Assembly: GCA_964023275.1 (NCBI GenBank)
Contig: OZ029916.1
Location: forward strand, 22,655,389 to 22,719,388
Reading direction: 5' to 3'
From: Norana najaformis
Taxonomy: Eukaryota; Annelida; Clitellata; Crassiclitellata; Hormogastridae
Length of the DNA: 64,000 nucleotides
Shown: piece after piece, positions 54,310-64,000 of the stretch
Position numbering within the stretch: the first letter of the stretch is position 1
Layout of the letters: each line of letters begins with the position of its first letter
Position numbers and translations under genes: made by a program
The notes under the pieces: generated by a model
What the model was told of the DNA's origin: nothing
The model's database searches: none
Seen by the model: only the letters and a program-made list of their open reading frames with translations

Positions 54310-54545
54310 ACATACAGCTGGAGCATTCTACTTTTTCAACAGTGGATCATTCCACCAATAACTGGTGGAACATTCTACCTTTTGAACAACTGATCATTCT
54401 ATCCAATATGGTGAAGCATTCCACCTTTTCAACAGTGGACCATCTGGCCAATAACAAGTGGAGTATTACACCTAAGCAGTGGTGGCCTATCCCATCACTG
54501 CAAGCTGGTGAACTGGCCCCATCATATCAAATGGTGGAAGCTTAA
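54310..54545. repeat. Degenerate tandem repeat of about 54 bp
   Basis: The blocks CTTTTTCAACAGTGGATCAT, CCAATAACTGGTGGAACATT and CTACCTTTTGAACAAC repeat imperfectly about four times. Confidence 0.65.
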
Positions 54546-57500
54546 GAAAAATGTCAGTGGATCCCAGGGACCACCAAAAGTGGTTGAACCTCCCACAGAC
54601 TTTTTACAGTGCACCCATTCCCCCTCAACTTGTCAATCACTGCCCTACAGTCACCATCTCCTCCTGAGCCACATGAGTTAAAACATCACCATCAAGTTCT
54701 ACTGACTGACAGGCTAGGCAGGTGGCCCTCCCTTCACAGCACAGTCATTGGTTCAATCATTAGTCTGACTGGTCTGTAGAATGTTTCTGAGTCAATTCAG
54801 AATCCAATGCTCGAACTGCAACCATCTGATTTATTCACCTTTAATCAATCAACCAGCTGAGCTGTCCATTTCACAGCAGGACAAAGTTATGCATGCATGA
54901 AGCATACTGCATAGATGAAAAAGATCAAAATCTTTAATTTATGGTTAAGGCTGCCACTAAACAGAATTAAACTTATGTTATAATGAACAAAACTCCAAAC
55001 TTCTGGCAAGTACACATTGCCAAATGGAAACCCGGGCACAAACTCCTTTTGCCATAGATGTATATTCATGTATTGTCACTAAGTAAAGAGAAATATTCAC
55101 TCATCAAATGAAACTAACATCAATATATTAAACAGGCAATTTCCATAATGTTTAAAAATCAATTCATCTTTATGCAAATCCAGCAAATGATTTGCTGCCA
55201 TGGCAAATCAGACAGAGTTGCAAGCAAATAGTGAAAGAGGCTAAGCAGAAACGACATCCATACTTGCATGCACTGGAACAAAACAACATCTGCACTGTTT
55301 GCATATCAAAACAATTGGAAGTCAGTGCAAGACCATAACACAAGAGCAGTTTTTTTTAAAGTAACTAAGAAAACAGTTTTACCAATCATGATCATTTGGA
55401 ACAAGCATTACTGCACCTGCTGTAACTATGCACAAGCAATTTCACACACGTATTTGACATCAACAAAACCAATTTCTTTTATAAGAATAAAGAACAAATA
55501 AAGCAAAAATGGTCAATAACGTAAACATATGCTGACTAGGTGACTGTGATGCACGAATATTCGTCGTTTCTTTCCTGTGAATTTTTCAAATGGCAAACTT
55601 CAACAGGGACCGATGAAGCACATTTCAATGAACGCATCTAGTATGCAAATGCCTTCTGAAACTCGTCATTTAGGTTACTGCTCGCTGGAAGTCAGCCTTA
55701 CATTTAAACTGTAACGTTTCAATACTCACCAAAGAGTAGACTTAAGTCAAGTGCATTAAATGGCACCCGTCTGCTTCCAGCCAATTCACACTCAGGCACC
55801 GACTGATTTATAAAACAAGAAATTCAACAGACACACAGTTGCGTACAAACGCCTACTGCCATCTAACGGTGTGCTTCTCAAGCAGCCCATCCTCTGAAGA
55901 TACCCTCTAAAGGCTGATGGGCATCAGGTGCATCCGATGGCTTTGTCCCAAGACAATACAGAATCCCAGGAAAATGCCAATGCATAACTCTGGCAAAACC
56001 AAACAGTTCTGCCATGGGCAACAAGACAAAAGCAGGCATACAGGTGATCTAGTACACAAGGCAGACATTAAGAAACAATTTTAAATGTGCATTCATAATT
56101 AGATGACATTGCCTAAGGAAACTTATAAAAGAAATGGCTGAATTATTACTGACTGGTCGTAACTAATATTCTGCAAAACATAACGATCACTTAAATATCA
56201 TAATCATTACATTTATTTCCTTTATTGCTACATCTACTGCTAATACTACTGGAGGCATGTTTCGAGCACTTTTGACTAACTGGATAATCAGATACCGATG
56301 AGTATTGACATGGTTCAATAACACACTTACAGCAAGTTATCTAATTGGTTAACTAAAACAACATACTCAATTAAGCAACATCACTAGTGGAACTAATTAC
56401 TATTTAAGAAGCCTCAGAAAGCTCTAAAAGTAGCCAAATGCAGACATATCGTTCCTAGTTACTACTACTGCATCAGTAAAACCACAACCTAGACAGATGG
56501 TACTGGATATAGCCTTCCAGGGATTGCCATCACATTACAGTTGGCATGTTCCAACAGAAGGCAGTAAAATCATGGCAGCCATCTTAGCAACAGATGCTAT
56601 TGTAAACAGAGACTGACATCCACTCCACTTGGCATTCATCTTCTCAAAAGGGAATTCCCCAATTTCTGACCAATAAAGCTGCAATTCCTGACTAATTCAG
56701 CTCTCGAAAGGCAACAAAAGTAAGGCCAAGACAGTGCAATTGTTCATTTAGCATCTGCCCTCTTACAATGAGTCATCAGCCCTACAGATTAAGATGATAC
56801 ACGTACAGCACAACAGCACATTAGTTCAACAGTAGCTTCCAGATTTCACATAATGCACTGGAAATCAAACTAGCCATGTAGCAGCAAAGCACCATTCGAA
56901 ATGTTTCATTTGCACAAATATCAATATCCTGACCATGCACATCCTTATTAGTGAAGTACCGGTACTTACGTGAACTGTGGCCATTAGCAAAAACATGGCC
57001 GGTCACTTCTTCAGTTGGGTTTACAATTTTATAAGTTTTTACCAAGTTTCTTCAATTTTTTTAAAGAGTTTGCAGTCATTCTACATATCTGGATCAGAGC
57101 TATTTATTTTATTTATTTAAAGCACTTGCAATGCGCGCAATGTCAGTTCACCTGAATCTGAGGCACGGATGTGTGTTCACTAGGGGCCAAGATGGAATCA
57201 CGCAAAAATCAGTGTATATATATATATATAGATGTGCCGTTGACTTCCAAAATGGCAACTCACAACTGTTAACCAACTGATGTGTTTAAGTGGATAATGC
57301 AAGGCCTTCACTGGCCAATAGGCATTCCCCATCTTCATACCTAAGAGTCCAAACACAGTGTCAACAGTCAACCATGAAATGGGTTTTATAGGTCAATATC
57401 TTCCTTCTTAGGTGAGCCTACAATAAATTAACTTGTTATTCTTCACTTTAAAAACTTGTAGTGCCTTTAGGCTAGTGGTCAATGCCAGTGACCGGTTTTT

Positions 57501-58271
57501 AAAGGCTCTATACAAATGTACCTACACATAAATACCATATAAGACATGTAAGGACATAAATGCTATACATATGTGTACTTATACAGTATATTACATCAAT
57601 ATGCAAAGAACATATATACAGGTAAGAAAGGTAAGAAGAAATGGATGTTATCTTTATTTAACAAGTTTCAGCCTCCATTTAGCATTTTTGTATCACAGGG
57701 ACCTGAGACTCTGAAGACACAGACTGGCTGGTGGATGTGAGAAGAGATTACCTTCATACCCTCCAGTGTGAGATCAAGTTTCTAGGTCTTGACTCACTCA
57801 CTGTCTTCAGAATTTGTCTTCTTCCAATTCAATCCCCCTCTTCCACTCAACCTCCTCCCTCCCACTCCATTTCCCCTCACTTCTCTCTATCCCTACTTCC
57901 CACTCTCCCTCCCAGCCCTTCCTGCCTTCTGTTTTCCTCTGACTCATTTCTATCTTGATAGATATCAGACGGCGGCACACACCGGGACAGTAGCCCTAGC
58001 TGGGTAACTTAAGACTGTAGGTCAGAGGTGGCCTTCATTAATTCCCACTATTAGCCTTACCCCTTGGCAGTTGTCTACAAGAAGGGCATAAGAAGCGTCA
58101 GTTGTTTCATCCATAAAAGTCCAGTGAAGGATCAGCTCCATATAAATTGCAGTCCTCTTTTCTACCAGACACCGACTACAGCCAAATGACTTAGCACGGT
58201 TACAGACATTTAGATTAATAGGAGGCAAATGTGTCAAACTACTAATGCTTAAGGATTCTTAGACAGTTACT

Positions 58272-58588
<317 letters not shown>

Positions 58589-58787
58589 CATTCTTCTATC
58601 TGTCCATCCATCCATCCGTCCTTCCTTACATCCCAAGTTCCAGTTATAATGCAGCATCGTGCCCAGGAACAATCTGAAGACTTGCTCCTGTTCAAGTAAT
58701 GCCAAAACGAGCAAAAAAGGAAGCAGGTGCTTAACCAACCAAACAGGAACCATTCCTACCCTCAACACACAGAAAGACATTCATAAA

Positions 58788-58945
58788 TACAAACACACAC
58801 ATGCACACACACATATACACACATACACAAACACACACACATACAAACACACACACACACACACACACATACACAAACACACACACATACAAACACACAC
58901 ACATACACACACACACACACATACACAAACACACACACATGCATG
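58788..58945. repeat. Compound (CA)n microsatellite
   Basis: Runs of CA are interrupted by CATA, CAAA and CATG in a partly periodic order (ACACAAACACACACACATAC recurs). Confidence 0.9.
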
Positions 58946-59204
58946 CAGGCACACAACTGAGCCAGTGAGTGGACAAGGACACAAAAACATGTGGACAAAC
59001 ATGAATCATACATGTACGGACATGTGGAGAATAAACATCAAATATTATATGATGGGGAATGTGGAGCACAGTTGACACAAGATAAGCATAACTGATGTTG
59101 CAAGCCTTTCATAGTAAATCTTAAATGTAATTAGGTGATTGAATTATAACAGTTATTTCAAAATATACAAGTCAGCCAAAACACTGACTACTTTAACAGC
59201 TTAG

Positions 59205-59300
59205 CTACAGTGATCGAGTGGCATGGTGGCTGGCTGGTAACATGCTGGACTTTGACCTATGCATGGATGATTCAAATCCTGTTGCACACTGATAATTCAC
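59205..59300 (+). mobile_element. tRNA-derived SINE head
   Basis: GTGGCTGGCTGGTAACATGC then GGATGATTCAAATCCTG gives A-box- and B-box-like blocks with tRNA-like spacing. The 3' part was not clearly assigned. Confidence 0.45.
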
Positions 59301-59396
59301 TATTGACCCACACGATGAAAATGACCCAACATATTTCAACCAGGCTTCTCCAGTGGATTATGATTCCTTTACTACAATTTCACTTGAAGTTATCAT

Positions 59397-59527
59397 CACT
59401 TGATGCCTATGTAATAGGGTAATAGCGCTATAGAAGCCACTTGATGCCTTATGTAATATGATAATAGTGCTATAGAAGCCACTAGATGCCTTATGTAATA
59501 GGATAATAGCGCTATAGAAGTCATTAG
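59397..59527. repeat. About 42-bp tandem repeat, three copies
   Basis: The unit is CACTTGATGCCTTATGTAAT then ATGATAATAGTGCTATAGAAGC in slightly varied form; it follows directly on a SINE-like element. Confidence 0.85.
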
Positions 59528-60189
59528 ATTATATTACATAACCTGTAAGAACAGGCTGTCCTTGTTGTGAGTTTGCTGAACACTGCCATGCTTGCAAATC
59601 AACTGAAAGATCAATCAACCCTAGAATCACACAGCTGAAGAGATCAATCTGTTCAGCCAACCCCATCAGGATTTCATTTGGGCCTTAAAGCAGAATAAAA
59701 TGTTGACTACAGCATTAAGGAAATCAATTTTCTTTTCATGATAGTAGATGCTGACTTAACATAATCCAACTGTCTGATGAATGATCAGGATCTGGCATGC
59801 AAGCTGAGCCTGTCATGCTTCAGTGAAATACATCATAGTCTTTTGCTAATTCTTGTCTGTCTTTGCTGCTTGTCCAATGAAACGAAATCATTGGTCACTT
59901 TCTTTGACCAGTTGGTGAGATTTGCTGCTATCACCAGTCATGCTATACAAAGCCGCGTCAATCTCTTCCATAAACCATTTCTTTTCTGCTTTCATCAATG
60001 GACTCCAACATGCAATTTATTCTGTCTGAAATCAATCAAGTTTGAGAATTTTTCGGCAGATCTATTTTTTAAATGGAGATGTGGCTTCTTTGATATTCAG
60101 AAAATATTTTCAACATCAATTGCAAATATTGTTTTCATAAAATTCATATCCCTATATCCAGTACTAACTGCTATTACTATTAAGAATAT

Positions 60190-60235
60190 GATCACCATAA
60201 TAATCAGTCATCATCATCATCATCGTCGTCAACAT
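60190..60235. repeat. (ATC)n/(GTC)n microsatellite
   Basis: A short run of CAT triplets passes into CGT triplets. Confidence 0.8.
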
Positions 60236-60479
60236 TTATATCGTCAACCATTTATTCCTTCAGTTGTTCATTCTTCAATTCATTCAGAATCAAACCAAAT
60301 GGTATAATCACTGACGTCTGAGATTTCCTGATAGTTTATCTGAACCTTAATCTCCAGCTAATATCGTTAGCACCTAGCTTCTTGTGGAATCCAGACATCA
60401 CAGATCTGCGATATTTATCTGACGTACTTTGTCCAGCTTTCACTTAAAGGCGGTTTTTGTTAGAACCCGGTATCTTTTC

Positions 60480-60835
60480 CAGTCAGTTTATGCTCTACCC
60501 TGACTGCTTCAGACCCTTCACAAGCGGCTGCATGATCCCAGTCCATCCGGATTCTGTCCATTGTCGCTGCTTTTCTGTTCTCTTAAGATCTCATCTGATT
60601 CCCTTTGTCTTGCTTTATTCAGCGTAATCACCTGAGCATAACAAAAATTCACATGCAGAACTTGCTAAATGCTATACACCTAGCATGGATCTGCATGTCC
60701 TTCGGGCTGCAGGTGCTACATATACCCTTCCTCAACACTTGAAAACTGTTCTCATTCACCAGGGCTGAGCTGGGAGCGTCTCTGAGTAGATATCTTGAAA
60801 GGCGCAACATAAATGTTCTTAATGAATGAATAGTA
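60480..60835 (+). mobile_element. Degenerate LINE 3' end
   Basis: The last 60 bases (AGATATCTTGAAAGGCGCAA then CATAAATGTTCTTAATGAAT) resemble the AAGGCGCGTTATAAATATAA end of the LINE at 21727-22210. The coding part upstream is too decayed to translate. Confidence 0.35.
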
Positions 60836-61764
60836 AGCTATTTGAGCTAATCTGATTAGCTCAGATTAAGTCAAAGAACATTTTGCTTCACATCAAAGTT
60901 GACATAATCCAATTTCAAATATGACTAACTGAACACTCCTCACACCTGTGTTGAAACGGACACTGCATCAACTGGGTTTTTGCACAAAATATGGATGAAG
61001 TTTTGCCATTAAATAGAGGTGCTAAAAAGTTGTCAAATAATCCTTTAATACAATACTTGCAACTAACTTACTTCATGTTTGTGTCATTTTGATTTGTTAA
61101 TTAATTGTTTTTACAGTGCATATGCTAACACTTGCAGTGCATGTGGCTCCAGTCAGGGAATACCTGTACCTGTATATCTACCTTTTTTGCCTATAGTAGG
61201 ATGGGAGAAGGAATATTGGGGTTAAAAGGTCACTTAGACCAGCAGATCATGCCAGGGTCAGCCCTAAAGCACCAGCCTCTGGGCCATACATTAGCCCAGA
61301 TATGGTATTCCACAGTGCAGGCTCAAGATTATATGGGTCTGATAGGTCAACAACATTTAGACAACTGGACAATGGCCAGCAGCAAAGTGACCAACATAGG
61401 GCTTGTCAAGGCCCTTGGGCATTTCCCTATCAGGTCACTAAGAGCACACACTCACTCACTCCATGTTTACATATTAAAATTCACTTTCCGAAGTCTATGT
61501 ACTGATAAGATCTAGCACTAATGGATGCCTGAAGGTTTATGTAGATGGCTGTTGACAAGTTACCACTTGGCTGGACTAATAACCACATGGGTCCTTCCAT
61601 CTGACCCATTACCAACAGCCCAAGACAAACATTCCATTTACCCTATAGGCAATTGATTGTGAATCAACTCCCAGTCCAGAATTCCTCAATTAACAGCCTC
61701 TGAGCCCCTGCAAGAAACACCTAAAGTCTCCACAAAGTTAAGTGCATTGCACCAGGGTTGGGAT

Positions 61765-61945
61765 GACACAGTACTCTGTCCTCTGTTGCTTGGGTGGGAT
61801 GACATGTCATTCTTGTTTTAACTGGTTTAGGTGGAATGATACGCTACCCTTCCTTGGCTTGGCTTAGGAAGGATGATAAATTACTCTGCTTTCACTTGGC
61901 TTAGGTGAGAAGACACAACTCACTTGGTAAAGTAGAACGATACAT
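61765..61945. repeat. Degenerate tandem repeat of about 47 bp
   Basis: Blocks built from CTTGGCTTAGGTGGGATGA, then a short A/C spacer and TACCCTTC, recur about four times with many changes. Confidence 0.6.
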
Positions 61946-62259
61946 TACCCTTACCCTGCAAATTGGGCTAGTCAACATGAAGCAGAACCCAATAATAAAT
62001 GAGAAAAAGCCATATTCCACCAAACATCTTAAACAATTAATTTATAAACCTAGATGCCCTGAAGGGCAATTCAATAGAGTTTTTACAAAACAGATCATCT
62101 GTTACAATCCCAACTATGAAATCATAGCAAAATTTGAAACAGAAAATCATGTACAGAAAGACATTTTGTCAGAGTAACACTGTAAGTTTCAAAGAAGCTC
62201 ATAAAGTCTTGTTTATGAAAATGAAAAACATTAGTCGCTTCCATCTCACCATTGATAGG

Positions 62260-62310
62260 ACTATGTTCCTATATGACTATGTTCCTATAGGATTATGTTC
62301 CTATATAGGG
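62260..62310. repeat. 17-bp tandem repeat, three copies
   Basis: GACTATGTTCCTATATG is followed by two near copies. Confidence 0.8.
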
Positions 62311-62999
62311 CTGTGTCACCATCGCTCAGGAGAGGATAAGATTAATTGCCAGAATAATCATATGCACAAAGCATCTGCCCAAAATTTAATACCAAATTTA
62401 GGCTGTCGTTTTATGAAACTAAAGCCAGTCAGTTTATGGCAGGAAGTTCCATTCTTTGGGTTCATCTTCCTGGAGGCTGATTTTGTGTGGAGCCAATATA
62501 TCTGGCACCATATAAATCTCTTACGGCTAAGACGATTATATGTATAGATAGGCAATAAGAGGCAATATTGACATAAGACAGCTGCAAGCCTCAGGGAAGA
62601 CGACAGTAACTGTCTGAACAGCAATCATTAAGCCATCCGGACTTTGGCATGGATTAGCAAGACTGTGGATTCTGGAGGCGGTTGATATGGATAGGGTCTG
62701 AACGATCTTGATTATCTGGCGCAGGACACTCGTTTCAGCCTCTCGGCAGATTCAGCAAGCTTTCTCTTTACAAACTCAGCTGACAACAGTTGAAGTTTTG
62801 CAGAGGTTGGGTTGTGGAATACTGGTCGTAATAACAGTGTCTGGTTGCAGCTTCTGAAAAGCAGAATCAGAGCTCTGGACTTTTACCAATGTCTTCATTC
62901 AGGCACAGCCATCAATGCCATCAGGTACAGATCACAAATCAGTATCTAGAGAAAACACCAACCTATCCCTACAAGGCCTACATGCACATCAAACCAATC

Positions 63000-63110
63000 C
63001 CTATTTCCTCCTCCTCCTTCTCATCATCATCATCATCATCACCAGCTCCTGATGCCAGTCATACGAGGTCGATTGGTTCCAATAACTCACCTTCTTATAA
63101 GCACATCAGA
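63000..63110 (-). mobile_element. Possible RTE-like LINE terminal fragment
   Basis: The minus strand ends LASGAGDDDDDDE, like ASGTDDDEED at the end of the remnant at 5244-5602. The plus strand shows a CTC/CAT simple run. Short and uncertain. Confidence 0.3.
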
Positions 63111-64000
63111 ACAAAGCATGTTTTCTCATTAGCTAATATACACAGGCCACACACATTTATTCCTCTGCTCATGTATACAGTGCTATGAATTAATTTCTAT
63201 GTGTATACACAGACTAGTAGGCATTTATTTTATTTGCTTAGAAAGGAAAAACTAAGCACTGAATTGATTTTCTCCTTTATAACCAAATCCAAGCATCAGG
63301 CAAATGCCTACTAGTCCACAAAACTGCACAGGATGCATGCATACATATCTTTACAAGCAGATGAATGATTCTAAGCTGCCGATCAGATTATTGTGTTTAC
63401 TACCATATCCAATAGTAGCAGGAAATAATTCTTGTGAACAGCCTGAAGCAGTCTTTTTTGGCGGGGCATGCCAATGGCCAAACATGTCAGAGTTCACAGA
63501 CAGTTTAAGCTTAAAAGCTGAAGTTGAAAAACAGAATGACAGATGGCAGTTGATGCCGTATCAGTCACTTCTTAGATTTGCTAGATTTCATGGGATTTTT
63601 CATTCCTGACATATCAAAGACCACCTGCTGACAAATTAATGGCACAAAACAACTGCTCCAAAGCAGACCTTGGTTATTATAAAAATTGCCCAATACATTC
63701 ACTTGCCAATCACTAAACCACCACAAAGCAAACGCATTACAAAGCCGGCCTCTGGTTCCGGTATAACTGGGCCCACAAGCAATGCATGTCAAATCACACA
63801 CTCCATACGAGATCTGGCCCAGTTTATGATTCTCTTGGTTTCTTCCAAAGGCTTCCTTTGTCAATGTGACACTTGTTTCTGCAGTCCAACAATCGAACTG
63901 CAACTAGCCAGTCAACGAACTTTTGTGCTGAATACATCATGCAAAACCATATTCAATGGAGATGGCTCCTCCACAGCCTGAGATGGCTACCTCCACACAG

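Noticed and set aside
59777-60307. Plus-strand ORF of 176 codons
   Set aside because: Long, but with no conserved motif; it ends in His/Gln codons from a CAT repeat and has no supporting splice or promoter context. Not called, although chance is less comfortable at this length.

Overview
The window is intron-rich animal DNA. It has GT-AG introns, AT-rich spacers, many microsatellites, truncated LINEs, and tRNA- and 5S-derived SINEs. The gene content (a FREM1-type matrix protein, a BCH-domain protein, one DCC/neogenin receptor) and the repeat style suggest a bilaterian invertebrate, possibly a spiralian such as a mollusc. That taxonomic guess is weak.

Layout. (1) 72-4477, + strand: the 3' end of a FRAS1-related matrix protein. 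It has part of a Calx-beta domain, a charged linker and a C-terminal C-type lectin domain, as in FREM1, with a poly(A) signal near 4730. (2) 4.74-8.47 kb: no gene; microsatellites, a LINE remnant and a SINE. (3) 9534-11850, - strand: a candidate small single-pass membrane protein gene. A clean signal-peptide exon and a C-terminal transmembrane exon are visible, but how they join is not settled. (4) 14720-23478, + strand: a BNIP2/caytaxin (BCH-domain) gene. Eight phase-consistent coding exons give about 335 residues, and two short upstream ORFs crowd the start codon. (5) 25112-50263, - strand: a netrin/RGM receptor of the DCC/neogenin/frazzled/UNC-40 family. Twenty-five phase-consistent coding exons cover four Ig domains, six FNIII domains, a TM helix and a cytoplasmic tail ending in the conserved P3 helix. 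The signal-peptide exon was not found. (6) 50.3-64 kb: no coding exon recognised. This is either the first intron or the upstream region of the DCC-like gene, and it is dense in SINEs, LINE 3' ends and tandem repeats, including an uninterrupted CAGG/CCTG run of about 79 units.

The BNIP2-like and DCC-like genes converge, with about 1.6 kb between their stop codons. Both belong to families linked to cell shape and guidance through Rho-family GTPases or the cytoskeleton, but nothing in the sequence shows co-regulation. I saw no clear new gene system. The most unusual items are structured repeats: a 10-bp monomer minisatellite with a 179-bp higher-order period, a palindromic 31-bp satellite, a G/C-armed foldback element, a hairpin MITE, a 5S-derived SINE family, and a SINE family with a shared 3' core. 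Exon boundaries come from reading splice consensus, reading frame and family knowledge, without transcript evidence.
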